Below, in pieces: positions 42,672-52,240 of a stretch of DNA of 64,000 bases. Location of the stretch: contig NC_092872.1 in NCBI RefSeq assembly GCF_028372415.1, positions 258,503,008 to 258,567,007 of the forward strand, in the 5' to 3' direction. Each line of letters starts with the position of its first letter. The stretch's first letter is position 1. Below the pieces are notes generated by a model, which was given only the letters and a program-made list of their open reading frames with translations, did not search any database and was not told the origin of the DNA. Made by a program: the position numbers and the translations under genes. This DNA is from Notamacropus eugenii (lineage: Eukaryota; Chordata; Mammalia; Diprotodontia; Macropodidae).

Positions 42672-42960
42672 TATAGAAGTATATTTGGAGTCATAAGTCC
42701 TGGGTTCAAATCCTGTCTCTGCCACTTAGCTGAGTGACCTTGAGCAAATCATTTAACCTCTCCTGGCCTCAGTTTCCTCAACGGTAAAAAGAGAAGGCTG
42801 GACTAGATGACTCTAAGTCCCCTTCACATTCTAAATATGCGATCCTGTGTTTCTAAGGCATAAGCTCACCCACTGCCACCACTCAGGAAAATCTGTAAAG
42901 TGCTTCGTAAATGGTACTGTGCTGTGTAAATGTTGTCACTTATGATCATTATTATTAGTA
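42672..42960 (+). mobile_element. MIR-like SINE with CR1/L3-type tail
   Basis: 'cctgggttcaaatcctgtct', 'ctggcctcagtttcctcaac', 'gaaggctggactagatgact', 'ctaagtccccttcacattct'. A second short SINE-like tail ('ctgtaaagtgcttcgtaaat') follows at 42890-42960. Confidence 0.85.
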
Positions 42961-43129
42961 ATAAAAGGTCAAGAACCTGGGTGGAAGGGACCAGGAGAAC
43001 TGACAGTAGAGATCTCCCCTTCCCCTGCCCCCCCATGCTCCCCGCAGCAGCAGCAGCCTCCAGCAGGACAGCCCACTGGATCTATTTTGGGCTGGGTGTT
43101 AAATGGTTTTGGAAAACGCTACTTCCCCT

Positions 43130-43345
43130 CCATCATTTTTTTCTGTGACAGCTCACGGCATTCCAGCGCCACTGTAATTACACGGGGCGCCTTCAAGACA
43201 CATTACCTGTTGGAATGAGGCCCTGGCCAGGGGCTGAGTCCGAGCTCATCTTCTTTAATTTGCATCTTTTTAGAGAAATACCCTCAGCTAACATTTTCCT
43301 TTGATGCCTCCTGAGGACACGGAGGGGAGCCCGGGTCACAGCACT
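43130..43345. other. Candidate conserved non-coding segment
   Basis: Repeat-free stretch between SINEs with motif-like words such as 'cactgtaattacacggggcg' and 'cttctttaatttgcatcttt' (the latter includes an octamer-like ATTTGCAT). Conservation cannot be judged from one genome, so this is only a pointer. Confidence 0.25.
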
Positions 43346-43349
43346 ACAC

Positions 43350-43478
43350 GATCACTGATTTAGAGTCAGAAGCGATCTTAGAAAGTGCCAAGGCCAATCT
43401 CTTCATTTTAGAGATGAAGAAATGGGTGTCCCGAGTCACACAGCTAGTCAATATCTGGGTCAGGATTTGAACCCAGTA
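43350..43478 (-). mobile_element. MIR-like SINE with CR1/L3-type tail
   Basis: 'gatttagagtcagaagcgat', 'cttcattttagagatgaaga' and 'ggatttgaacccag'. Confidence 0.75.
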
Positions 43479-43764
43479 CTACACCACAGATCTGCACACA
43501 CAAGAACTGACATTGGCCAGACTTGGGATCCAAGGTCCCACTCAGCTTACTGTGGTTGGGCCCATCCCAAGAACTGGCCAGAAAGGCACAGATTTTCTTG
43601 ATCAAACAACTCCTAAAGACTACCTGCTCAAGTCAGGAGGGCACAATCCATCCTCCTCATTGAGGTGACGACCCACAAAGAAGTAAGCATGAACCTCTGG
43701 AGCACAGATATCAGAAGATCTCATGAGTCCTTGGGGAGCTGCTCCATGATCCTTCAGGGTGGCA

Positions 43765-43888
43765 TAATAATCAAGCAATAAGCATTGATTAAGCACCTTC
43801 TGTATACCAGTTGCTATTCAAGGCACTACTGCTACAAATAAAAAAGTAAGCCATTCCCTGGCCTCGTGGAGCTATGTTCCTACCAGAC
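43765..43888 (+). mobile_element. Dispersed repeat, unnamed family B (head)
   Basis: 'gcattgattaagcaccttct', 'gtataccagttgctattcaa' and 'ggcctcgtggagctatgttc'. Confidence 0.4.
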
Positions 43889-43889
43889 A

Positions 43890-44094
43890 ACAACAATACT
43901 GATACTTTCTATGGGGCTTTAAGGCTTTCTGAACACTTTACAGACATTTTCTCATTTGATCCAACACCCACCCAGAGAGGCAGCTGCTCTGATTTATCCC
44001 CATTTTGCAGCTGAAAACATTTAGGCTAGAGACATGTCCCGGGTCACACAATTAGAAAGTGTATGACAGAGGATTAGAATCCGGGTCTTTCTCA
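43890..44094 (-). mobile_element. MIR-like SINE
   Basis: 'cattttctcatttgatccaa', 'ccattttgcagctgaaaaca' and 'gggtcacacaattagaaagt'. Confidence 0.82.
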
Positions 44095-44214
44095 GTCAGT
44101 AACATTTATTAAGCACCCATTATATGCCAAGTTCTAGTCTTTGTGTACTGGTCAGGAATCAGGAGACTGTGAGTTAGGAAAACACAGGTATTAGCCTCTA
44201 TTAGACGCTTTCCT

Positions 44215-45065
44215 CTCTCTCCTTAATTAACTCTCCAGTCTGGATTCCAGCTTCATCATTCAACTGAAATGGCTTCCTCCAAATTTACCAACGATTGCCA
44301 AACATGGCGGTCTTTTCTTGGTCCCTATGCTTCGTGACCTCTCTGATCTTTGACACTGCCCCGCGCCATCTTTTCCAGCATACTTTCTTCTGTCTAGGTT
44401 TCCCAAACATCAGTATCTCCTGGTTCTCCTCCTACCTGTCCAACAGCTCAAGCTTCACCAGGTCATGCCCTTTAACCTTGGGCCAATGACCCATCGTCCC
44501 AAGATTCTATCCTGAGTCCTACTTTTCTGCTGGGGGATCTCGTCAGCTCCCACGGATCCAATGATCATCTCTTGGCTGATGCTTCTCAGATCCAATTACT
44601 CTGCACTCATATCTTCTCATCTCCAGTTGCTGTTGGACAACAAAGCTCTTCCTGCCTTCCTGGTTTTCTTACACCTTCCTTCCCTCCACTCTGATATCCA
44701 GCAAGAATGCCCTTCCCATATTCCTTGCAGAAAATCGTCACCATCCAACCCCTGTATTTTCATCTCTGCCAGCCCTCGCACCTAGATGTCTCTTTCTTAT
44801 CATCTCTGTCTCCTGGCTTCTTCCCTCCAGATCCAGCTAAAGTTCGCCTTTTCTGATCCCTTTAATGCTAGTGGCTTATTTCTGCTGCTTATCTCCAACC
44901 TATGCTCTGTGGAGCTTGTCTGGACATAATTGTTGGCATATTCTCTCTCCCCTTAGACTATTAACACTTTGAGGGCAGGGACTGTTTTTTGCTTTTCGTT
45001 TTTACCTCCAGGGCTTAGCACAATACCTAGAACACAAGAGGTGTTTAATAAATGTTGACTGTTAA
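44215..45065 (+). mobile_element. L2 LINE, end of ORF2 plus 3' UTR
   Basis: The longest L2 copy here (850 bp). The first part carries the diverged ORF2 ending ('aatggcttcctccaaattta', 'tctttgacactgcc', 'cctggttctcctcctacctg', 'gatctcgtcagctcccacgg'). The 3' UTR ends with 'ctttgagggcagggactgtt', 'cagggcttagcacaatacct' and 'ggtgtttaataaatgttgac'. The ORF is disrupted by several stops and frameshifts. Confidence 0.9.
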
Positions 45066-45071
45066 TTGACA

Positions 45072-45237
45072 GACTGACCCTGGGCAAGTTACTTCACCCT
45101 GTCTGCCTCCATTTCCTCATCTGTAAAATGAGCTGGAGAAGAAAACGGCAAACTACTGCAGTGTCTCCGACCAAAAAAAAAAACCAAATGAGTTCACTAA
45201 GAGTTGGACTCGACTGAAAAACAACAACAAAGCAGCT
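45072..45237 (+). mobile_element. Mar-1-type SINE, 3' part
   Basis: Directly abuts the L2 3' end: 'gaccctgggcaagttacttc', 'catctgtaaaatgagctgga', 'gttcactaagagttggactc', ending in ACAACAACAA. Confidence 0.88.
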
Positions 45238-45837
45238 GAAAGAGCCCTAATGTAAAATCGAAAAGACCTGGGTTCAAGTCAAAAGTCCCTTCTACCTGAC
45301 GGGCCTTGGATCCTATTTTGTCTCTTTTAGAAACACTCACTTGTTTGTTTTTAAAGTTTTTCCATAAAATAAAGTGTAACTTTACTAAGCTGTTTGCAAA
45401 AGTTTTATTTTTTTTTAAGCCTTAACTATGCATATGATCATCTTGAAAGTATTTCTCTGAGGGGAACCTTTGTTTTGTTCTTAACTCTTGGTATTGTCAG
45501 AATTTAATTTTTCCACAATGCCTTAAAATTTCTTTTGAGTTCCTGCAGCCAACAAGGCCTTCCTGAATGATGTCCATGGTACCATCCTGTCCAACGGGCC
45601 GTCATGATCTCTAGGAGGAAAGGCGATAGGAGATGTCTGCACCCAGGATGATGGGTTCTATGAGCGAGGTGATCTCACTCATTTTTATAGCCCTGTTAGT
45701 TCTAGATCCTAAGAGCCAAAGATAGTGAGTTGTTACAATAAGAGATAAAAGAATCGTGCTTTGGGCAGTTACAGGACAAAAACAATTACCTGTAAACAGG
45801 ATCAATTTAAAAAGACAGAATTAATCAGATTATTTCA

Positions 45838-45962
45838 GAGGCAGCATGGCAGAGCACAGAGAACTGGGCTTGGGTCAGGGAAGGTCTGGATTCAAATCCT
45901 GGTTCTGACACGTAGCAACTTTGTGACATTACTCCCTTTCTCGGTAAGTTTCAGATTCTATA
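45838..45962 (+). mobile_element. MIR-like SINE, 5' part
   Basis: 'ggcagcatggcagagcacag' and 'ctggattcaaatcctggttc'. Confidence 0.75.
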
Positions 45963-46350
45963 AGTCAACAAACATTTAGGAAGCACCTATTATGGGGGCA
46001 ACAAAGGACAAACACACACACTATGGGTCAAGTGTTGTGCTAAGTGACAGGGATTCAAAAAAAGGTAAAAACATGGTTCCTGCCCTCAAGGAGCTCACAG
46101 TCTCAAAGGGGAGAAAACATATCAACAATTATTAGAACCAAGATATTGATGAGGTAAATTAGCAATAAGCACAGGGGAAGGGAGAGAAGGAGGGAGAATA
46201 TGATAACATTAAAGGGAATCAAGAAAGGCATCCTGTAGAGGGGATGATTTTAGCCAAGACCTGAAGGAAGCCAGGGAAGCCAAGAGAAATGGGGGGGGGG
46301 GGGGGAGAGATTCCAGCCTTGGGGAACAGCTAGAAAATGCCTGCTTATCT
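45963..46350 (+). mobile_element. Dispersed repeat, unnamed family B (long copy)
   Basis: 'gaagcacctattatgg'-type head, 'tcctgccctcaaggagctca', 'gaaaggcatcctgtagaggg', 'ccaagacctgaaggaagcca', then a run of 15 G and 'ttccagccttggggaacagc'. It is the longest copy of this family in the window. Confidence 0.5.
46291..46305 (+). repeat. (G)15 homopolymer
   Basis: Fifteen consecutive G, flanked by GAAAT and AGAGATT. The length may be affected by sequencing error. Confidence 0.9.
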
Positions 46351-46384
46351 CACATATTTAGACAGAAGCCCCTATTTCTACAAC

Positions 46385-46540
46385 AGCAGTTCCCAACCTA
46401 GAGACCATGGAACTCTGTGGAGAACTATGCATTTAAAAAAAAAAAAAAGATATTTTGATAACTGTATTTCAACTGAATTGGTTTTCTTTGAAATCCTAAG
46501 TATTTTATTTTAGATATGTACAAACAGTATTCTTAAGAAG
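46385..46540 (+). mobile_element. hAT-like DNA transposon remnant
   Basis: 'cagcagttcccaacctagag' at the left, 'gatattttgataactgtatt', 'tcaactgaattggttttctt' and 'ttattttagatatgtacaaa' match the interior of the family seen at 15329 and 47344. An A run lies at 46435-46448. Confidence 0.7.
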
Positions 46541-46665
46541 TTAGGTGGCACCATAATGCAGAGAGAACCTGGCCTGGAGTCAGTAAGTGTCATCCTCCTG
46601 TGTTCAAATCTGGCTTCAGACACTACTAACTCTGTGCCCATGGGCAAGACCTTGTGTGGGATTTT
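46541..46665 (+). mobile_element. Mar-1-like SINE, 5' part
   Basis: 'ttaggtggcaccataatgca', 'gcctggagtcagtaagtgtc' and 'tgttcaaatctggcttcaga'. Confidence 0.7.
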
Positions 46666-46977
46666 AATGCAAGTCCTCAAATTTCAGATCCGGGTGCCTT
46701 TCCACAGGGCCACACTGCTGGCCTTGCCTAGGGTTACACAGCTGGTGTCTTAGATGGAAACACCAGGTTTTCCTGATCACCAAGTTCAGCAATCAGTGGG
46801 AATAATCATTGACTGGGATGGAGGACATCCCCAACGAGGGGAACCAAGTGAACAAATGCATGGAAGTTAACTGTGAAGGCTTCAAAACATGTCCACAGAG
46901 AGAAGGTTCTTAAACCTTTTTTGGTAAGGTGCTCTTCTTTGGTAGTCTGATGAAACCTACTGATCTCAAGAATTTTG

Positions 46978-47224
46978 TGGCTGTTCAGTTGTTCCAGTTC
47001 TGTCTTATGCTTTATGACTCCACTTGGGATTCTCTTGGCAAAGATATTGGAGTGATTTGCCATTTCTTTCTCCAGTTCATTTTACAGATGAGGAAACCAA
47101 GGCAAACAGCGTTAAGTGATGTGCCCACACACTTGCTCAGACACACTAGTAAGTGTCTGAGACTGGATTTGAACTCAGGTCTTCCTGACTCCAGGTCCAG
47201 TGCTCTATCCATTGTACCATGTTA
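46978..47224 (-). mobile_element. Mar-1-type SINE, full length
   Basis: 'tatgactccacttgggattc', 'tcttggcaaagatattggag', 'tgatttgccatttctttctc', 'caggtcttcctgactccagg', 'ctctatccattgtaccat'. Confidence 0.95.
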
Positions 47225-47264
47225 TTGAACTATATAAATATCATTATCATTATTAACATTATGC

Positions 47265-47578
47265 AATACTAATGTGGTCTTGGACAAGTGACTTCCTCTT
47301 TCTGGGCTGGTTTCCTTCTCCATAAAATGGGATTGGATTAGATCGGGGTTCTTCCTCTTTTTATATCAAGGACCCCTGAAGCAGTTCGGTGAAGCCTGTG
47401 GACCCCTCCTTAGAATGAGATTTTTAAATGCATAAGATAAAATAGATAAGATTCCAAATAGATAAGATTGTATTGAAATATTAAAAATAATTTTAAAAAT
47501 AAAATTTACAGATTCCAGGTTAAGAACTCCTAGGCTAGATGGTCCCTAAAGTCACTCCCAGCTATTATCTTACAATCA
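47265..47578 (+). mobile_element. MIR-like SINE with CR1/L3-type tail, split by a hAT-like element
   Basis: The body reads to 'aaaatgggattggattagat' (ending 47343), and the tail resumes 'ctagatggtccctaaagtca' at 47535. The segment between is a hAT-like insertion. Confidence 0.8.
47344..47532 (-). mobile_element. hAT-like DNA transposon remnant
   Basis: Ends are inverted ('ggggttcttcctc' on the left, 'gttaagaactccta' on the right). The interior has 'caaggacccctgaagcagtt' and 'ggtgaagcctgtggacccct'. It is flanked by gattagat (47336) and ggctagat (47533), a 6-of-8 match that fits an 8-bp hAT target duplication. Confidence 0.78.
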
Positions 47579-47594
47579 CCTGTCTGCCCTGAAC

Positions 47595-47870
47595 CTCCTC
47601 TGAGCCTGGCCAACAGCAGAAAAACGTTTTTCTCCTGACTAACTGCATTACGCAGTGTGACAGCTCCAGAAAATAGCCAGCCCCATCCCATCTTCCCTGG
47701 ATGAAGCAGAATTTCCTGAAGAATTCCAGAGGCTCTTTCCTGATTTATGGCAGAGGAGAGACCTCCAGAAAGCCCGGCCCTTCATTACGGACAGTCTCAG
47801 AATATTTCTGACGCTGGAGGGAGGAAACACTCTGAATCCCAGGGAGTATTTTTCCCTAATTGCTTATTAT
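47595..47870. other. Candidate conserved non-coding segment
   Basis: Repeat-free sequence in the large PALD1 intron, ending with 'ttttccctaattgcttatta' followed by 'ttaaagcctg'. I see no exon. It is flagged only because single-copy islands are rare in this stretch. Confidence 0.2.
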
Positions 47871-48269
47871 TAAAGCCTGATTTGACTGCCAGTTGTGGAA
47901 AGGGGCCAAGCACTAGGGAATGAAGCACTGTATGGCAGAGGGGAGGAGGCTGGTGGGGAGAAGGGGAAGCTGGGGAGTCAGCCCAGGGAGAATGCTGTTA
48001 TCGTTAACTGCACCTGCCAAGAAATTAACAAGTGCTGGTCCATTTTGAAATCCACGACTCATGGAAGCTTGGAAGGAAACTTTCAGACGAGCGGAATGTG
48101 GAGCTCAGCTCAGGACATTCCTGGCAAGATGGGGATGCTGGGAGCTGCAGGAGAAGGTGTCTGCAGATCCCAGACCAAGGCGGCCGCCACAGCTGGACTG
48201 GGCTTGCCCTTTCCCCTTCCCTGCACCTCCCCGGGGTTCCTAGGAACGCTGGCCCAATAGCCTGGTGCA

Positions 48270-48561
48270 CAATAATAACTCTAGGTCCCACTCTGACAGC
48301 ACCTTCAAATTTGCATGTGTCTCTCCTGGCAACCTCACTAGTGTTCCCCTCAAATCACCTTGTATGAACTTTGTGTGTGTGTGTTTGTATCTCTCCATAT
48401 GAAATGTATCTATGTAGGTATGAGACTATATGTTTTGTGTTTATGTGTTTTATGTATATATGTACACACACAAATCACCTTGTATCTATTCTGTGTATAT
48501 ATGTTTTGTGTGTATATATACATGTGTGTGTACATACACAAAAAATTACCTTGCTATGTTT

Positions 48562-48605
<44 letters not shown>

Positions 48606-48760
48606 CCACACACACAATCACCTTGTATCTATTTTGTACACATACATGCATATACGCATCTCCTTAAGAATAGGAACTACATCACTTTTGTCTTTGCAGC
48701 TTAGTGCACAATGCCTGGCATGTAGCAGGCACTTCATGAATAAGCAACTGCTGATTGATA
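48270..48760 (+). mobile_element. L2-type LINE 3' end with internal tandem expansion
   Basis: The right part has the L2 ending 'gcttagtgcacaatgcctgg' and 'cagg'-type 'catgtagcaggcacttcatg'. The left part is a repeated L2-like segment, described in the next entry. Confidence 0.7.
48352..48645 (+). repeat. Tandem repeat of an L2-type segment plus TG/TA runs
   Basis: The word 'aaatcaccttgtat' recurs in similar form at about 48352, 48472, 48543 and 48617, each followed by 'tattttgtgtgtatat' type sequence. One unit contains a pure TA run (about 48571-48598). Confidence 0.85.
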
Positions 48761-48774
48761 CAAAGATGGACATG

Positions 48775-48870
48775 TTGTCATTACAGATAGAATGTGATCT
48801 CCCTGAGGGCAAGAACTGTTTTGTATCCTCAGTCTGGCACACAGTAGACACTTGAAAAATGCTTGCTGAA
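48775..48870 (+). mobile_element. L2 LINE 3' end
   Basis: 'tgatctccctgagggcaaga', 'cagtctggcacacagtagac' and 'acttgaaaaatgcttgctga'. Confidence 0.75.
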
Positions 48871-48874
48871 GGAC

Positions 48875-49000
48875 TGGTCATCAGTCAACAAGTATTTATT
48901 GAGCACCTACTGTATGCCAGGTACCATTTTTAGGGCTGGGTATGCAAACAAAGGCAAAATATGGTCCCACTCTAATGGGGAGGGGAGAGCACACCACATA
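48875..49000 (+). mobile_element. Dispersed repeat, unnamed family B (head)
   Basis: 'caacaagtatttattgagca', 'cctactgtatgccaggtacc' and 'gcaaacaaaggcaaaatatg'. Confidence 0.45.
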
Positions 49001-49307
49001 GCAGACAACAGAAATAAGAATTATCTCCTCTTTTCAGAGGAGGAAACAAGCTGTCCAGGGTCACCCAGCCCGTAGGGGTCAGAGTTGGGATGAGAAAGGA
49101 AGCCTCCAGACTCTAAGGATGCCCATAATCATGGACAGGATGGGGACAAGGACTGACCGATGATTTCATTGACAGCAGGTACTTACAGATGAAAAAACTC
49201 CCTCTCTTCATACAGACTACTACTTCCTCTGCAACATCTGGTCTTAGAATATTGACCAGAGCACTGAGAAGAAAGTGATTTGCCTTGGGACACACAGCCA
49301 GGATGTA

Positions 49308-49548
49308 GGCAGCTGGGTGGTAAGTGGATAGAGTGCCAACCCTGAAGTCAAGAAGACCTGAGTCCCAATCTAGCCTTAAATATTTACTAGCTTTGTGACC
49401 TTGGGCAAGTCACTTAAGTTCTGCTTGCCTCGGTTTACTCAACTGTAAAATGAGCGCAGCAGAGTACCTACCTGTGAAGACTACTGTGAGAATCAAATGT
49501 AAAACCCTTACCGAAGTGCCTGGCACACAGTAAGCATTATCATTACAC
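49308..49548 (+). mobile_element. Marsupial-type MIR-related SINE, full length
   Basis: 'ggcagctgggtggtaagtgg', 'gaagtcaagaagacctgagt', 'gaccttgggcaagtcactta', 'actcaactgtaaaatgagcg' and 'gtgcctggcacacagtaagc'. Confidence 0.9.
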
Positions 49549-49649
49549 ACCAAAAGCGCGACTTGCACCACTGGCTTTGAGGCCATCTTTGTCCACAATT
49601 CCTCTCAACAATTATACTCATAACCCAGGAAGCCTTTCCATTCCTACAG

Positions 49650-49862
49650 AGTTTGAAAGTTTACATTCCACTTTCCTCATTTCTGTCCTATGAAGGAAAA
49701 AGCCCTACACCATAGGCATTATTTCCCCTATTTTACAGATGAGGAAACTGAGGCTCCATAGTCTTCCCTGAAGTTCTACAACTAAGTGTCAAAGCGGGAA
49801 GCTGAGCCTCCTCTGACTAGACTCCCTGGTCTCTGGGTCCAGCATTTTTTCCACTCTGCAGA
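49650..49862 (-). mobile_element. MIR-like SINE
   Basis: 'cctattttacagatgaggaa', 'actgaggctccatagtcttc' and 'ccagcattttttccactctg'. Confidence 0.82.
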
Positions 49863-50258
49863 GCAGGTCAAAGCTGTCTAGTCTGCATAGCCCAGAAACA
49901 GGCCATGGGAGGGCGAGGATTTAAGTAAGCATCCAGACGCAGCAGGCAAGGAAGTTCCACCAAGTCCCAGGAGAGTCAATTAGGGAAACAGAATGGGGGA
50001 GAAAGCAAGCTGTGCCATAACTATGATTGGCCCTCTCGCAAAGGCCGCTCTCCAATACTTGGAAGTTCTTGAAACTGACATTAAATTTAACTCAATAACC
50101 AAAAGGGCCCTGCTATGGGCTAGACATAATGCTACAGGCTGGACATACAGAGACCAACAGCTATCTGAGGTCACTCCATTTACAGATGTGAAATTCTCAG
50201 CTTTTCTACCCACCCACCCCTGATCAAGAGGCAAACTTGCCAATGGAGCCCAGCTGGA

Positions 50259-50275
50259 GGGGGGGGGGGGGGGGG
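50259..50275 (+). repeat. (G)17 homopolymer
   Basis: Seventeen consecutive G after 'cagctgga'. Sequencing error in length is possible. Confidence 0.9.
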
Positions 50276-50544
50276 TGTGAGAACAAAGAAGCCAGGAGAT
50301 CTGGGTTCTAGGGACATGGGCAAGCGCATGGGGCAACTGTGGGGTCTGCCTTCCAGTCCCCCATGAACCCTCTCCTGGCCTTGTCAATTAAGGGAGTTGG
50401 GTCAGGTAACCCTGAAGGTTGCTGAAAGCTCCAATCTTCTGTGAACCTAAGATCAAAACCCACACACTCTTCCAACTGCACGTTCAATTCCACACCCAAG
50501 AATTTCACCATTGACAGAGATGGCTTGGAATATCAAAGCTGAAA

Positions 50545-50642
50545 CAGCCCTCTGGGCCTCTGTTTTCTTTTCAGTAAAACGAGGGAACTGAATTAAAGGC
50601 CTGTAAGTTTCCCTGTAGGTCAATATCTAGGATCCTATGAAT
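50545..50642 (+). mobile_element. MIR-like SINE with CR1/L3-type tail, 3' part
   Basis: 'ctgggcctctgttttctttt', 'cagtaaaacgagggaactga' and 'caatatctaggatcctatga'. Confidence 0.65.
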
Positions 50643-50872
50643 GAAATTGAATGTTGGAGTTGAGAGAACATAGAACATAAAACATGGAATGTCAGAACTG
50701 GAAAGCACCTTAGAACACTGAACCTAGAATGTCAGAGATGGATGGGGATCTTGGAACATTAAACATAAAATTCAGAACTGGAAGAGACCTCTGAATCCTG
50801 AACCTAAAATGTCAGAACTAGAAGGGCCCTTGGAACATGGAACACAGAATTTCAAACCTGGAAGGGACCAGC
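50643..50872 (-). repeat. Degenerate tandem array of CR1/L3-type tail units
   Basis: About six units of 32-36 bp: 'acatggaatgtcagaactgg' + 'aaagcaccttagaacac', then similar units ending at 'ttcaaacctggaagggacca'. It is the same unit type as at 14861-15320, in the same orientation but older. Confidence 0.85.
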
Positions 50873-51421
50873 CAAGGTCACCAGCCAAACACTCAGTCAC
50901 CAAGGTCACCAAGTCAGCAGCAATGCTGGTCTCTTGACTCGTCTTTACCATACCATGACCTTCTGGATATCCCTTAACAAACAATCTTTTTTTAAAAATG
51001 TCCACAGCACACAACAGTTTTCATTGACTTGAAAAGTACCTTGATGTGGAATCTGTTCTCCTTTCTTGGAGATGATGGGGCCTCTGCAGGCCTTCAAGTA
51101 CCAAGTACAGAGGTCTCAGCCACTCTCCATCCCCCGACTCAGATCCCTCCCTCCCTTTGGTGAACCCAGCCAAGGACCCTCTGGGCACAGACAGAGGGGA
51201 GACCAAATTGCACAGTGGGTTTCTCAAGTAGATAATAATAACCTAGCGCCCAGGCCAATGCTACCCAGGGCACCTCCTCCAGAGCTCTAAATGGATTTAA
51301 ACACAGGGGCCTAAGGGCCAGCATAACCGGGACTCTGTTCTCCGGGGGCGCTGCCCATGTTTCCCAGACAGACCCTCTAAGTCTGATGCTCAAATTGGCT
51401 GCAGCCCAGGCAGTCACTTGG

Positions 51422-51592
51422 GTCTCAGAATCTTAGAGATTGTCAGAGCTGGAAGGGAGCTGAGAAAGCATCTAAGACCAAGCTTTTGTGGAAACCAAGC
51501 CACAGAGAGCCCAGATGACTTGTTAATGTCAGACCCAGGAGTCCAGATCAAGCTCTCCTAACACCCAATCTGGGCTTCTTTCCATTGAGCCT
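51422..51592 (-). mobile_element. MIR-like SINE with CR1/L3-type tail
   Basis: 'ttgtcagagctggaagggag', 'gaaaccaagccacagagagc' and 'aagctctcctaacacccaat'. Confidence 0.65.
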
Positions 51593-51624
51593 CTTTAAGG
51601 CTCTCCTACCTCTCAGGCGCACAG

Positions 51625-51768
51625 ATTTAGAGTTCAAAAGGGTCTCAGAAGCCATCTAGTCTAATCCCCTCATGTTAAAGATGAGGAAATGGAGATACAG
51701 AGGAAATGACTTACCCAAGATCACACGACTAGTCAGTAGTATAAATGGGATTTGAGGGTGGGGTCTCA
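51625..51768 (-). mobile_element. MIR-like SINE with CR1/L3-type tail
   Basis: 'agatttagagttcaaaaggg', 'agccatctagtctaatcccc', 'ttacccaagatcacacgact'. Confidence 0.75.
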
Positions 51769-51824
51769 TACTCTGGAATTGGCACTATCCCAATACTGTC
51801 CTTCCTTAAGGCAATTCTGTGACC

Positions 51825-52240
51825 CCAGAGTGTTGGACTTGGAAGTTGGCAAGACCAAAATTCAAATTTTAGCTCAGATAATAACAATTACTAACATTTA
51901 CATAGCATCTTCAGGTTATATATTATCTCATGAGATCCTCACAACAGCTCTGAGAGTGAGGTGCTATTATTATCCCCATTTTACAGATGGGGAAACTGAG
52001 GCAAGCAGAAGTTAAGTGACTTGACCAGGGTCACCCAGCTAAGCAAGTGGCTCAGGTGAAATGTGAACCGAGGTCTTACAAGTTATGTAACACTGGGCAA
52101 GTCACTTAATCTTTCTGTGTCTTAGTTTCCTCATCTGTAAAAGGGGGTTGTTGTGGAAATCCAACGAAATATTATGTACAAAGAGCTTTTCAAAACTTAA
52201 AAGTGATAAACATGCAAACTATTGTCACCATTATTGTTAC
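51825..52240 (+). mobile_element. MIR-like SINE interrupted by a second SINE
   Basis: The head ('gttggacttggaagttggca', 'aaattcaaattttagctcag') ends at about 51877, and the body resumes at 52072 with 'cttacaagttatgtaacact', 'gggcaagtcacttaatcttt' and 'gtttcctcatctgtaaaagg'. The 195 bp between are a SINE in the opposite orientation. Confidence 0.75.
51878..52073 (-). mobile_element. MIR-like SINE inserted into another SINE
   Basis: 'gatcctcacaacagctctga', 'ggtgctattattatccccat', 'tttacagatggggaaactga', 'gacttgaccagggtcaccca'. Confidence 0.85.

Noticed and set aside
48360-48855. Cys/Tyr/Ile-rich open frames of 98-141 residues
   Set aside because: Translation of the TG/TA tandem repeat inside an L2 3' end.
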